A program made the position numbers and the translations under genes. A model generated the notes under the pieces. That model had not been told where the DNA came from and made no database searches. It saw only the letters and a list, made by a program, of their open reading frames with translations. From the NCBI GenBank assembly GCA_024276305.1, contig JAJRXK010000026.1:1-35360 (forward strand): a stretch of 35,360 bases of DNA. The letters are read 5' to 3'. Source of the stretch: Candidatus Krumholzibacteriota bacterium (GTDB lineage Bacteria; Krumholzibacteriota; Krumholzibacteriia; JAJRXK01). Below, piece after piece: positions 7,221-16,714 of this stretch. Every line of letters begins with the position of its first letter. Positions within the stretch are counted from its first letter, which is position 1.

Positions 7221-10200
7221 ATGCACACACGACTCCACCTTGGAGTGAGACTGGCGCTTCTTCTCACGATTTGCTGGTCCCGATCGGCCCTTGCGGCCCC
7301 CGACTTCGCCGACTCCCTCCTCGAGGACGGCTATCGTTTTCGCGAAATCGGTCCGTTCCGAGGCGGCCGTAGCGGCGCAGTCGCGGGGGTTCCCGGTGAT
7401 CCTCTGATCTGGTACTTCGGCGCGACCGGAGGGGGGGTGTTCAAGTCCCAAGACGGGGGACAGAGTTGGAAGAATGTGAGTGATGGCTTCTTCGGCGGTT
7501 CGGTCGGAGCGGTCGCGGTGAGTGAATCCGACCCCAATGTGGTCTACGTGGGCGGCGGCGAGCAGACTCTTCGCGGCAATGTTTCCCACGGCTACGGGGT
7601 GTTCAAGAGCCTCGATGCGGGAAAGACCTGGAAGAGCATGGGCCTTGGCGACAGCCGCCACATCGGCCGCATTCGCATCCATCCCCGAGATCCGCAGCGG
7701 GTCTATGTCGCGGCGATGGGGCATCTCTTCGGTCCCAACGAGGAGCGGGGACTCTACCGAAGTCTCGATGGCGGAGAGAGCTGGGATCGGATCCTCTTCG
7801 TCGACTCCTCCACCGGATGCGTCGACGTGGCCATGGATCCCTCGAATCCACGCAACCTCTACGCCAGCTTCTGGCAAGTCCGTCGGGCTCCGCACCGACT
7901 GGACAGCGGGGGAGAGGGGAGCACTCTGTTCCGGTCGACCGATGGGGGCGATACCTGGACCGAGCTCAAGACCAAGCCGGGCATGCCATCCGGCCTGTGG
8001 GGCAACAATGCCGTGACGGTGTGCCCGACCAACCCGGATCGTCTGTGGGCCATCATCGAGGCGAAGGAGGGCGGAGTCTTCCGAAGTGACGATCAGGGAG
8101 AGACCTGGCTTCGAGTCAACGAGGAGCGAAAGCTCCGGCAGCGGGCTTGGTACTACACTCGCATCTATGCCGATCCCCAGGACGAAGACCTGGTCTACGT
8201 CCTCAATGTGCGGTTCTGGCGCAGCAAGGATGGTGGAAAGACCTTCGAGAGCATCTCCACTCCTCATGGAGATCACCACGACCTGTGGATCGATCCGACC
8301 GACGCATCGCACTTCATCGTGGCCGATGACGGGGGAGCTCAGGTGACCCTCGATGGCGGCGAGAATTTCACGACCTACTACAATCAGCCCACCGCCCAGT
8401 TCTACCGGGTCGCCACGGACAACCACTTCCCCTATCGGATCTATGGGGCCCAGCAGGACAATTCGACCGTGCGCATCGTTCACCGCAGCGACGGGAGGCG
8501 GATCGGCGACCGGGATTGGGAAGCCACGGCGGGCGGCGAGAGTGGGTGGATCGCTCCTGACCCCCGCAACGACGACATCGTGTACGGTGGCAGCTACGGG
8601 GGATTCCTGACCCGCTACGATCATCGCACTCACGAGCTACGAGCGGTGAATGTGTGGCCCGACAACCCCATGGGTCACGGAGCGGAGGGAATGCGAGAGC
8701 GTTTCCAGTGGAATTTTCCGATCCTCTTTTCGATCCATGAGGAGGGCCTGCTCTACGCCGCGGGCAACCGACTCTTCGCCAGTCGCGACGAAGGAGCGAG
8801 CTGGGTCGCCATCAGTCCGGACCTCACTCGCAACGATGCCGATCGTTTGAAATCTTCCGGAGGGGCGATCACTCAGGACAACACCGGCGTGGAGTACTAT
8901 TGCACGATCTTTGCGGTGGCCGAAGATGCGGTCGAGAGGGGAGTGATCTGGACCGGTAGTGACGATGGTTTGGTTCATCTGAGTCGGGACGGAGGACGGA
9001 ACTGGGAGGAGGTGACTCCCCAGGGGTTGCCGAAGTGGATCCAGATCAACAGCATCGAGGCCGATCCGCATCGCGCGGGCGGAGCCTACTTGGCCGCGAC
9101 CAACTACAAGAACGACGATTTTGCGCCCTATCTGTATCGTACGCAGGACTACGGCCAGCATTGGAAGAAGATCGTTCGGGGCATCGACGCCCAGCACTTC
9201 ACTCGGGTGATCCGAGCCGATCCGCACCGGCAGGGGATGCTCTTTGCGGGGACTGAGAGTGGTCTCTATCTCAGCTTCGACGACGGCGCGCGATGGATGC
9301 CCTTCCAGCTCAACCTCCCCATCGTGCCGATCACGGACCTGGCCATCAAGGAGGACGACCTCGTGGTGGCCACTCAAGGCCGTGCCTTCTGGGTTCTGGA
9401 CGACCTCACCGTCTTGCAGCAGTGGGACGACCAAGTGGCGGGAGCGACGGCCCATCTCTTCGCCCCCCGGCCGACTTGGCGAATGAGTGGGAGGGGGCAA
9501 GGATCGAGCCCTCCCAACAGCGGCGAGAACCATCCCCGAGGAGCGCTCATCTTCTACCGTTTTGCGGAGGAACCCGATAGCAATGGAGTGAGCCTGGAGA
9601 TCCTCGACGAGCAGGGCGAAGTGATCCGAACCTACTCGCCCACCGCCGACGAGGAAGCCGACCAGATGACCATCGCCCGAGGCACCAACCGGTTGGTGTG
9701 GGACCTCCAGTACCCTCCCGCCAAGAAGTTCGAGGGGATGGTGCTGTGGTGGGCCCGGCTCGAAGGTCCGCGGGCCCTGCCGGGACGCTATCAGGTGCGG
9801 CTGCGGGTCGGGGACCAGAGCCAGACCGTTGGATTCGAGCTGCGACAGGATCGACGATCGACGGCGACTCTTGCGGATCTGAGGGCGCAATTCGATTTCC
9901 TGCTGGAGGTGCGCGATCGCCTCACCGAGATCCATCGCGCGATCGAGTCGATGCGTCTGGTGCGGGCGCAGCTCCACCAAGCCCAAGCGCGCATGGGCGA
10001 CGACGAGGAAGAGCTGAAGGCCGCAGCCGAGGCTCTTCTCGACCGCATCGAGTCGATCGAGACGGCCCTCTACCAGGTCCAGAATCGGAGCCCGCAGGAT
10101 CCTCTCAACTTTCCGGTACGACTCAACAACAAGCTGGGTCATCTGGCCGCTCTGGTGGCCATGGGCGACAATCGGCCGACGACTCAGGCCTACGCCGTAC

Positions 10201-10334
10201 GCGAGGAAGTAGAATCGGCGATCGACGACCAACTCGCGGCGTGGACTCAGCTGCGCGACGAGAGCCTGTCGGAGTTCAACGCCGCTGCGGCAGAGGCTCG
10301 ACTCCCGGCGCTGAAGCTGGGAGAGGAGCCCTGA
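7221..10334 (+). CDS. Secreted beta-propeller protein with Asp-box (BNR/sortilin-like) repeats
   Basis: A 1037-residue protein with a clear signal peptide (hydrophobic LALLLTICWS, then ALAAPD). The ATG at 7221 has GAGG 7 nt upstream; longer in-frame starts would hide the signal. About eleven Asp-box-like motifs recur over the first 700 residues, including SQDGGQSW, SLDGGESW, STDGGDTW, SKDGGKTF, SRDGGRNW and SFDDGARW. These mark one or two multi-bladed propellers of the VPS10/sortilin-like type. The C-terminal part begins near FAPRPTWRM, contains a beta-sandwich-like region, and ends in a helical, charged region (about 880-1000) that may form a coiled coil. Such proteins are often labelled glycosyl hydrolase, but no glycosidase active site is evident. 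Role unknown. It is divergent from the acyltransferase across 199 nt in which I see no convincing promoter. Confidence 0.9.
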   Translation: MHTRLHLGVRLALLLTICWSRSALAAPDFADSLLEDGYRFREIGPFRGGRSGAVAGVPGDPLIWYFGATGGGVFKSQDGGQSWKNVSDGFFGGSVGAVAVSESDPNVVYVGGGEQTLRGNVSHGYGVFKSLDAGKTWKSMGLGDSRHIGRIRIHPRDPQRVYVAAMGHLFGPNEERGLYRSLDGGESWDRILFVDSSTGCVDVAMDPSNPRNLYASFWQVRRAPHRLDSGGEGSTLFRSTDGGDTWTELKTKPGMPSGLWGNNAVTVCPTNPDRLWAIIEAKEGGVFRSDDQGETWLRVNEERKLRQRAWYYTRIYADPQDEDLVYVLNVRFWRSKDGGKTFESISTPHGDHHDLWIDPTDASHFIVADDGGAQVTLDGGENFTTYYNQPTAQFYRVATDNHFPYRIYGAQQDNSTVRIVHRSDGRRIGDRDWEATAGGESGWIAPDPRNDDIVYGGSYGGFLTRYDHRTHELRAVNVWPDNPMGHGAEGMRERFQWNFPILFSIHEEGLLYAAGNRLFASRDEGASWVAISPDLTRNDADRLKSSGGAITQDNTGVEYYCTIFAVAEDAVERGVIWTGSDDGLVHLSRDGGRNWEEVTPQGLPKWIQINSIEADPHRAGGAYLAATNYKNDDFAPYLYRTQDYGQHWKKIVRGIDAQHFTRVIRADPHRQGMLFAGTESGLYLSFDDGARWMPFQLNLPIVPITDLAIKEDDLVVATQGRAFWVLDDLTVLQQWDDQVAGATAHLFAPRPTWRMSGRGQGSSPPNSGENHPRGALIFYRFAEEPDSNGVSLEILDEQGEVIRTYSPTADEEADQMTIARGTNRLVWDLQYPPAKKFEGMVLWWARLEGPRALPGRYQVRLRVGDQSQTVGFELRQDRRSTATLADLRAQFDFLLEVRDRLTEIHRAIESMRLVRAQLHQAQARMGDDEEELKAAAEALLDRIESIETALYQVQNRSPQDPLNFPVRLNNKLGHLAALVAMGDNRPTTQAYAVREEVESAIDDQLAAWTQLRDESLSEFNAAAAEARLPALKLGEEP

Positions 10335-10393
10335 TGGAGGAGGGCCATTGCAAGGGGCGGCCAGAATTAGGTCCCGAACTCTGGACCAACGCC

Positions 10394-10446
10394 TAGAATG
10401 CCCTATTCTTTTCGGCCTGTGGACCCACCGGGTCCCGAGGACCTCG
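10394..10446 (+). promoter_or_regulatory. Possible leuS promoter element and leader hairpins
   Basis: TAGAAT at 10394-10399 fits a -10 element; no good -35 is seen. Downstream, GGACCC-ACC-GGGTCC (10421-10435) is a perfect 6-nt-arm palindrome. It is followed at once by CGAGG-A-CCTCG (10436-10446). Both lie in what would be the leuS 5' leader, about 20 nt before its GTG start. They may be a leader structure or an operator. Confidence 0.3.
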
Positions 10447-10467
10447 TTCATCCCTAGGACGGCAGAC

Positions 10468-13164
10468 GTGGCAGAGTATCGCCCCCAAGATTTCGAGGCG
10501 CATTGGCAGCGCTACTGGGTCGAACAGAAGACCTTCCGCACTCCCGAGCATCCCCAGGGGGAGAAGTTCTATTGCCTGGACATGTTCCCCTATCCTTCGG
10601 GGTCGGGCCTGCATGTGGGACACCCCCTCGGATATACCGCAACCGACATCATTTGCCGCTACAAGAGGATGCGTGGGGTATCGGTCCTGCACCCCATGGG
10701 CTTCGACGCATTCGGATTGCCGGCGGAGCAGCATGCGATCAAGACCGGGGAGCATCCTGGGCGGATCACCGACGCCAACTGCGATCATTTTCTTCGGCAG
10801 ATGAAGTCGATCGGCTTCAGCTACGACTGGGACCGGGAGATCCGGACCTGCGATCCGGACTACTATCGTTGGACCCAGTGGATCTTCTTGCAGCTCTACC
10901 ACGCCTACTTCGACCACGAGCTTCAGAAAGCCCGTCCGATCGACGAATTGCCGATCCCCGCCGAGGTGCAGGCCGAGGGCGAAGAGGCCGTGCGCCGCTA
11001 TCGTGACGATCACCGCTTTGCCTACTACACCGAAGCCGATGTGAATTGGTGTCCGGCTCTGGGAACGGTTCTCGCGAACGAGGAGGTGATCGACGGGCGC
11101 AGCGAGGTGGGTGGCCACGAGGTCGTGCGCAAACCGATGAAGCAGTGGATGCTGCGGATCACCGACTATGCCGAGCGTCTGCTGGCCGACCTCGACACTG
11201 TCGATTGGCCCGAGAGCATCAAGGAGATGCAGCGCAACTGGATCGGCAAACGCCACGGAGCAGAGATCGACTTCGAGGTAGTGGGGCACGATCACACTCT
11301 CAGCTGCTTCACGACTCGACCGGATACCCTTTTCGGGTGCACCTTCTTCGTTCTTTCGCCCGAGCATCCTCTGGTGGACGAGCTCACCACGGACGATCGC
11401 CGCAGTGAAGTGGAGGCCTACCGAGAGAAGGCCCGGCTCATGAGCGATTTCGACCGCACCATCGAGAATCGGGAGAAGACGGGCGCATTCACCGGCGCTG
11501 CGGTCGTCAATCCGATCAACGGTCGAGAAGTGCCATTGCTCATCGGCGACTACGTCCTGATGAGCTACGGGACCGGCGCAGTGATGGGCGTTCCGGGTCA
11601 CGACGACCGGGACTTCGTCTTCGCTCGGAACTACGGGCTCGAAATCATCCCCGTGGTCACCGACCCCAAGGCCGATGAACCACGTCGTCGAGCGATCCTC
11701 GAAGGAGAATACTGTTTCACCGATCCCGGAGTGATGTTGCCCTGTGATGATCCGGTCTTCGTGGAATTGGGCTTGGAGGGCAAGTCCAACGAGGAGGCGA
11801 AGTGGATCATCACCGACTGGCTGGCTGCGCAGGACCGCGGGCGCAAAGTTGTGAATTACCGTTTTCGCGATTGGCTCTTCTCCCGGCAACGCTATTGGGG
11901 GGAGCCATTTCCCCTCATCCATTGGGAAGATGGCGAGGTGACGACCCTCGAGGCTTCGGAATTGCCATTGACCCTGCCCGAAGTGGAGGAGTACAAGCCC
12001 AGCGATGATGGCGAGTCTCCGCTGGCCCGCGCCGAGGAGTGGCTCGAGGTCGTCGACCCCGTCACCGGGCGCCGCGGACGGCGCGAGACCAATACCATGC
12101 CCCAGTGGGCGGGGTCCTGCTGGTACTATCTGCGCTTCGTCGATCCTCACAACGAGAAGACCTTCTGTGATCCACTCCTCGAAAAGGAATGGATGCCGGT
12201 GGATCTCTACGTGGGTGGCGCGGAGCATGCGGTGCTCCATCTGCTCTACGCGCGATTCTGGCACAAGGTGCTCCACGATCTGGGGCATGTCTCCACCAAC
12301 GAGCCATTTCAGCGGCTCTTCAACCAGGGCATGATCAACGCGCATGCTTACAAGGACGAGCGCGGAGCACTGGTGCCGGTGGATGAAGTGGAAGTCGATG
12401 GCAATGGGCTTGCGACTCGAATCAGTGATGGAGCCAAGCTCCAGCAGATCATCGCCAAGATGAGCAAGTCTCTGCGCAATGTAATCAATCCCGATGAGGT
12501 GATCGCCCAGTACGGGGCGGATACTCTGCGCCTCTACCTCATGTTCATGGGACCCTTGGAGTCCTCACGGATCTGGGACGATCAGGCCATTTCCGGCGTG
12601 TACCGTTTCTTGAAGCGGTCATGGACCTTGATCACCGAGAATCGTGACCAGGGAGTTCGTGAATTCGTCGACTCCGGCGACGAAGCGAGGGAGAGTCTGC
12701 GGGCCATCCATGGAGCCATCGTCGAAGTCACGCGGGATTTGGATACGCTCTCCTTCAATACCGCAATCAGCCATCTCATGGAGTGTCTGAACGCGCTCAG
12801 TGGCCAGGCCTTCTCGAAGCAAACCGCCGAGTACTTCACCCTGCTCCTCGCACCGCTGGCCCCTCACCTGGCGGAGGAGCTGTGGCGGAGGCTTGGCCAT
12901 GATGCCTCCTTGGCCTACGAGCATTGGCCCGTCGCCGATGAGAAGGCTTTGGCGGAAGATACCACTCTGGTGGTGATCCAGGTTCGAGGCAAGAAGCGCG
13001 CGATCGTCGAGGTGGACAAGAAGATCGCCGAAGACGAGCTGAAGGCCGCCGTGGTCGGCGTCATGGCCGACACGAACTTTCCCGTCGCGGTCGAAGACCG
13101 TTTCATCGTAGTGCGCGACAAGAAGAGTGGCGAGCCTCGACTCGTCAATGTCATCGTCCAGTAG
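10468..13164 (+). CDS. leuS: Leucyl-tRNA synthetase
   Basis: An 898-residue class I aminoacyl-tRNA synthetase that charges tRNA-Leu in the cytoplasm. The HIGH-type motif is HVGH (49-52) within PYPSGSGLHVGHPLGY, and the KMSKS motif is at 664-668. The CP1 editing domain region is present, with the T-rich FTTRPDTLFGCTFF. An extra segment of about 35-40 residues (QKARPIDELPIPAEVQ onward) precedes VNWCPALGTVLANEEV; it is absent from the E. coli-type enzyme as I remember it. I chose GTG at 10468 because it gives the usual AEY..DFEAHWQ N-terminus and has AGGA 8 nt upstream. An upstream extension to 10348 would run through the leader palindromes and has no family counterpart. ileS follows after 45 nt. 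Confidence 0.97.
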   Translation: MAEYRPQDFEAHWQRYWVEQKTFRTPEHPQGEKFYCLDMFPYPSGSGLHVGHPLGYTATDIICRYKRMRGVSVLHPMGFDAFGLPAEQHAIKTGEHPGRITDANCDHFLRQMKSIGFSYDWDREIRTCDPDYYRWTQWIFLQLYHAYFDHELQKARPIDELPIPAEVQAEGEEAVRRYRDDHRFAYYTEADVNWCPALGTVLANEEVIDGRSEVGGHEVVRKPMKQWMLRITDYAERLLADLDTVDWPESIKEMQRNWIGKRHGAEIDFEVVGHDHTLSCFTTRPDTLFGCTFFVLSPEHPLVDELTTDDRRSEVEAYREKARLMSDFDRTIENREKTGAFTGAAVVNPINGREVPLLIGDYVLMSYGTGAVMGVPGHDDRDFVFARNYGLEIIPVVTDPKADEPRRRAILEGEYCFTDPGVMLPCDDPVFVELGLEGKSNEEAKWIITDWLAAQDRGRKVVNYRFRDWLFSRQRYWGEPFPLIHWEDGEVTTLEASELPLTLPEVEEYKPSDDGESPLARAEEWLEVVDPVTGRRGRRETNTMPQWAGSCWYYLRFVDPHNEKTFCDPLLEKEWMPVDLYVGGAEHAVLHLLYARFWHKVLHDLGHVSTNEPFQRLFNQGMINAHAYKDERGALVPVDEVEVDGNGLATRISDGAKLQQIIAKMSKSLRNVINPDEVIAQYGADTLRLYLMFMGPLESSRIWDDQAISGVYRFLKRSWTLITENRDQGVREFVDSGDEARESLRAIHGAIVEVTRDLDTLSFNTAISHLMECLNALSGQAFSKQTAEYFTLLLAPLAPHLAEELWRRLGHDASLAYEHWPVADEKALAEDTTLVVIQVRGKKRAIVEVDKKIAEDELKAAVVGVMADTNFPVAVEDRFIVVRDKKSGEPRLVNVIVQ

Positions 13165-13209
13165 ATCGGCACCAACGGGCACGAGCCGCAAGATGAAGGA
13201 CTGCAAACC

Positions 13210-16044
13210 ATGAGCCAAGACTCGAGTTCCCTGGACGACACCGTGAAGGCCCGGCAGAAGCTCTACAAGAAGAGCCTCAACTTGCCCAAGACCGACTTTC
13301 CCATGCGGGCGAATCTGGCGCAGAACGAAGTTCTGACCCGCAAACGCTGGGACAAGGAGAAGCTCTACTCCCGGATGGTGGCCGCACGCGGAGACGCTCC
13401 GGACTTCGTATTCCACGATGGGCCGCCCTACGCCAATGGTGACATCCACGTTGGGCATCTCTTGAACAAAGTACTCAAGGACATCGTGGTGCGCAGTCGT
13501 GTGCTCATGGGACAGCGTTGCGAATTCGTGCCGGGTTGGGATTGTCACGGCCTCCCGATCGAACACAAGGTGCTCGGGGATCTCGTTGAGAGTGGAAAGA
13601 TCGAGAAGATCAATTCTCTCGCAGAGGACACCCGCCGCATGGCGATTCGGCGTGAGTGCGCGAAGTACGCTCAGAAGTATCAGAAACTCCAGGCGGGGCA
13701 GATGCAGCGTTTGCTCACGGTCGCCGACTACGACCATCCCTACCTGACCATGACCCCCGACTACGAAGAGGGGGTTCTCGAGGTCTTCGCCGATCTGATC
13801 GACCAAGGAATCGTCTTTCGGGATCTCAAGCCCGTGCACTGGTCCATCGCCAACGAAACCGCCCTCGCAGACGCGGAACTCGAGTACCACGACCGGGAGG
13901 ATCCTTCGGTCTACGTGTACTTCGATGCCATCGATGGCGCGGCAGTGGGGAGGTGCTTCGGGGTGGAGGTGGAAGATGCTTCCTTCATGATCTGGACGAC
14001 GACCCCGTGGACCCTGCCATCGAATATGCTCATCGCGGTGCATCGGTCCTACGACTACCAACTGCTGCGCATCGACGGAAGGTGCGCGGTGCTGGCGGCC
14101 GAACTCGCGAAGTCGGTGGTGGAGGTCGGAGGAGCGGAGTCGGTCGAGGTGCTGGCTTCGATTCCCGGAAAGGCATTGGTCGGTCTCGAATACCGTCATC
14201 CCTTCTGTGACCGTGTCGGTCGGATCGTGGAGGCGGATTACGTCACTCTCGAGGACGGCACCGGTCTCGTTCATACTGCGCCCGGGCACGGTGTGGAGGA
14301 CTTCCAGACCGGAGCGAAGGAAGGGGTGCCTGTCTACTGCCCGGTGGGGGCCGATGGCCGCTACGACGAGAGTGTGCCGGAGTGGTTGGTGGGCAAGTCG
14401 GTATGGGAAGGCAACGAGGCGGTGATCGACCGCCTCCGGGGCTCGGGCCACATGTTCCACGACCATCGTTTCACCCATAGCTATCCGCACGACTGGCGGT
14501 CCAAGACTCCCACCATTTTCCGGTGCACCGAGCAATGGTTCATCGGGGTGGACAAGCCCACTCGGGACCATGGAAAGTCTCTGCGTGAGTTGGCGCTGGA
14601 GGAGGCCGAGTCCAGAATTCGCTTCGTCCCCGGTTGGGGACAGAACCGTCTGCGGGGAATGCTCGAGTCACGACCGGATTGGTGCATCTCGCGTCAGCGA
14701 TCCTGGGGTTTGCCCATCCCGGCCTTTCGCAGACCCGACGGAAGCTGTCTATTGACCGCGGCCAGCGTCCGCGCGGTGGCCGAAGTCTTCGGCCGAGAGG
14801 GGAGTGATGCCTGGTTCTCCCTCGATCCGGCATCGTTGCTCGCGAGCTATGATCCCGCCAACGATCCTGATGCTCCGGAAGGGGTGGTCGTCACCGAGCT
14901 CGAAAAGATGTACGACATCTTCGACGTCTGGTTCGAGTCGGGATCGTCGTGGAATGCGGTGATGAAGAGGAAGGGCCGCGGATATCCCATGGATCTCTAC
15001 CTCGAGGGAAGCGATCAGCACCGGGGTTGGTTCCAACTCTCGCTCCTGCCCGCTCTCGGAGTCACCGGCCGGTCTCCATTTCGGAATCTGCTCACCCACG
15101 GCTTCATGGTCGACAAGCATGGCCGCAAGATGTCCAAGTCCCTGGGCAATGCTCTGCAGGTCGAGGACCTCCTCTCCCATCACGGTGCCGACGTCTGCCG
15201 GTGGTGGGTGAGTTCGCTGGCCTTCGAGGCCGACATCAAGGTGGATCCCGAGTTCTTCACCCTCGCGGGGGAGAGTTACCGCAAAGTCCGCAACACCCTT
15301 CGATTCCTGCTCAGCAACTTGGGAGATTTCGATGCCGCGGCGGCGCGCGCCCTCGAGGATCTCCCCGATCATTCTCTCGATCGCTACGCTCTTCATCTCA
15401 CCGCCGAGCTTCAGGAGAAGGTGCTCGATGCCTATCGCAACTACGAGTTCCGCACCGCGCACCTCTTGCTCTTCGATTTCTGCAACGAGACCCTGTCTGC
15501 GTTCTACCTGAATGCGGTGAAGGATCGTCTCTACTGCGATCGTTCGGATTCTCTTCGACGGCGGTCCACCCAGGCGGCCATGGCCAAGATCGCAGAGTTG
15601 CTCATCGAACTCCTCGCTCCCATTCTGGCGCACACTGCGGAGGAGGCGTGGCGGTCTCTGGGGCACGAAGACAGTGTTCACCTGCGGGAGATCGCTCGCT
15701 TCGAGATGGGCGCTCCCGACGCTTGGGAGACGGTGCTCTCGCGGCGTGAAGAAGTGCTCAAGGCCCTCGAAGCGGCGAAGGCCCTGGGTATCGAGAATTC
15801 CCTCGACGCCGGGCTGCGCCTGGGCGATCGGCGAGGAGAGCTCGCACCTTTCGCCGCCGACCTCGCAGATCTCTTCGGGGTGTCACGGGTCCAGCTGGAC
15901 CCGAATGGAGACGGGGTGGAGGTCTTGGATCTGCGCGACGCACCTCGGTGCGAACGGTCGTGGCGCCGCGACGAGACGGTGCGGCAGCGAGAGGACGGAG
16001 GGTGGCTCAGCGATCGCGATGCGGATGCGGTGGGTCTGAACTGA
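13210..16044 (+). CDS. ileS: Isoleucyl-tRNA synthetase with degenerate C-terminal zinc module
   Basis: A 944-residue class I synthetase for tRNA-Ile. HIGH motif HVGH is at 80-83 after HDGPPYANGD. GWDCHGLPIE marks the catalytic/editing junction, and KMSKS is at 640-644. The start ATG at 13210 has AAGGA 9 nt upstream. In the bacterial enzyme the C-terminus normally ends in a zinc finger with two CxxC pairs. Here the same segment reads RCERSW then WLSDRDADAV, so the four ligand positions are C914, S917, S934 and D937. Three of the four cysteines are replaced. The last 38 nt are overlapped on the other strand by the end of the peroxiredoxin gene, and the Ser934 codon supplies part of that gene's stop codon. 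Confidence 0.97.
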   Translation: MSQDSSSLDDTVKARQKLYKKSLNLPKTDFPMRANLAQNEVLTRKRWDKEKLYSRMVAARGDAPDFVFHDGPPYANGDIHVGHLLNKVLKDIVVRSRVLMGQRCEFVPGWDCHGLPIEHKVLGDLVESGKIEKINSLAEDTRRMAIRRECAKYAQKYQKLQAGQMQRLLTVADYDHPYLTMTPDYEEGVLEVFADLIDQGIVFRDLKPVHWSIANETALADAELEYHDREDPSVYVYFDAIDGAAVGRCFGVEVEDASFMIWTTTPWTLPSNMLIAVHRSYDYQLLRIDGRCAVLAAELAKSVVEVGGAESVEVLASIPGKALVGLEYRHPFCDRVGRIVEADYVTLEDGTGLVHTAPGHGVEDFQTGAKEGVPVYCPVGADGRYDESVPEWLVGKSVWEGNEAVIDRLRGSGHMFHDHRFTHSYPHDWRSKTPTIFRCTEQWFIGVDKPTRDHGKSLRELALEEAESRIRFVPGWGQNRLRGMLESRPDWCISRQRSWGLPIPAFRRPDGSCLLTAASVRAVAEVFGREGSDAWFSLDPASLLASYDPANDPDAPEGVVVTELEKMYDIFDVWFESGSSWNAVMKRKGRGYPMDLYLEGSDQHRGWFQLSLLPALGVTGRSPFRNLLTHGFMVDKHGRKMSKSLGNALQVEDLLSHHGADVCRWWVSSLAFEADIKVDPEFFTLAGESYRKVRNTLRFLLSNLGDFDAAAARALEDLPDHSLDRYALHLTAELQEKVLDAYRNYEFRTAHLLLFDFCNETLSAFYLNAVKDRLYCDRSDSLRRRSTQAAMAKIAELLIELLAPILAHTAEEAWRSLGHEDSVHLREIARFEMGAPDAWETVLSRREEVLKALEAAKALGIENSLDAGLRLGDRRGELAPFAADLADLFGVSRVQLDPNGDGVEVLDLRDAPRCERSWRRDETVRQREDGGWLSDRDADAVGLN

Positions 16045-16714
16045 GCTGGGCCTCGCGGTCATTCTCGCGGTTCATCTCGCGGAGTCCCTGAAGAAAGTCT
16101 TCGGGCTCGCCCCGTTGGGTCTGGTCCAGATTCACGAAGGCCCTCCGAATGCGACATCCCCGGTCCACGAGATAGGTGGCGGGGATGGGCAATTCGAAGG
16201 TCCGGGTCCCGTGCCGTGCCGGAAGGTCGAGTCCGAAACCCTCGTAGACGGCGCGCAGGGCCTCGGGCACCGTATACACCAGTCCGTAGCGCCGGGCGAC
16301 CTGATTGTCATGGTCGCTGAGGACGGGGAAACTCAATTCGCTCTCGGCCACCGCTTCGGCCAGAAAGCGCGGCGTTTCCGGAGAGATGGCCACCAGGGAT
16401 GCCCCCGCCGCTTCGATGCTTCCCACGAGCTGTTGGTAGGCTCGAAGCTCCATCGAGCAGAAGGGGCACCATCCGCCTCGGAAGAAATTCAGAATGGTGG
16501 GCCCACGGGCACACAGCTCTCGAAGGGAAACCCGTCCCCCGCCGACCGCATCGAGTTCGAAGTCCGGCGCCACGTCGCCGATTCCCACCGACCGGTCGGC
16601 GGTGCCGGTGACCGCGAGCAACTCGAAGGCCTGCTGTTGTATGGCCAGGATCTGGGGGGGAGTCTTGGCCAATTCGCGCTGTCGGATCGCGTCGAGTTCC
16701 GTCTGCAAACTCAT
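16007..16714 (-). CDS. AhpC/TSA-like peroxiredoxin (thioredoxin fold)
   Basis: A 235-residue redoxin. After a helical N-terminal extension the domain opens with IGDVAPDFELDAVGG. Motif RGGWCPFCSMEL places a CxxC pair at Cys83 and Cys86, where the first cysteine would be the peroxidatic or disulfide-reactive residue. VLSDHDNQVARRYGLVY and the cis-Pro region PIPATYLVD complete the fold. It would reduce peroxides in the cytoplasm; there is no signal peptide. Its ATG overlaps the stop of the second RND pump (ATGA), indicating translational coupling. The last dozen residues (ending HPHRDR) come from antisense overlap with ileS and are unlikely to be part of the fold. A general thiol-disulfide oxidoreductase is the alternative call. 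Confidence 0.9.
   Translation of the reverse strand: MSLQTELDAIRQRELAKTPPQILAIQQQAFELLAVTGTADRSVGIGDVAPDFELDAVGGGRVSLRELCARGPTILNFFRGGWCPFCSMELRAYQQLVGSIEAAGASLVAISPETPRFLAEAVAESELSFPVLSDHDNQVARRYGLVYTVPEALRAVYEGFGLDLPARHGTRTFELPIPATYLVDRGCRIRRAFVNLDQTQRGEPEDFLQGLREMNRENDREAQLSSDPPHPHRDR

Noticed and set aside
5435-7372. A 645-codon plus-strand frame across the acyltransferase
   Set aside because: It lies antisense to a clear PlsC-type gene and has no family match.
6636-8633. A 665-codon minus-strand frame across the propeller gene
   Set aside because: It is antisense to the Asp-box protein and runs on out of frame into the acyltransferase; no domain is seen.
10335-10467. T-box riboswitch upstream of leuS
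   Set aside because: The leader is too short and no T-box consensus or specifier stem is visible.
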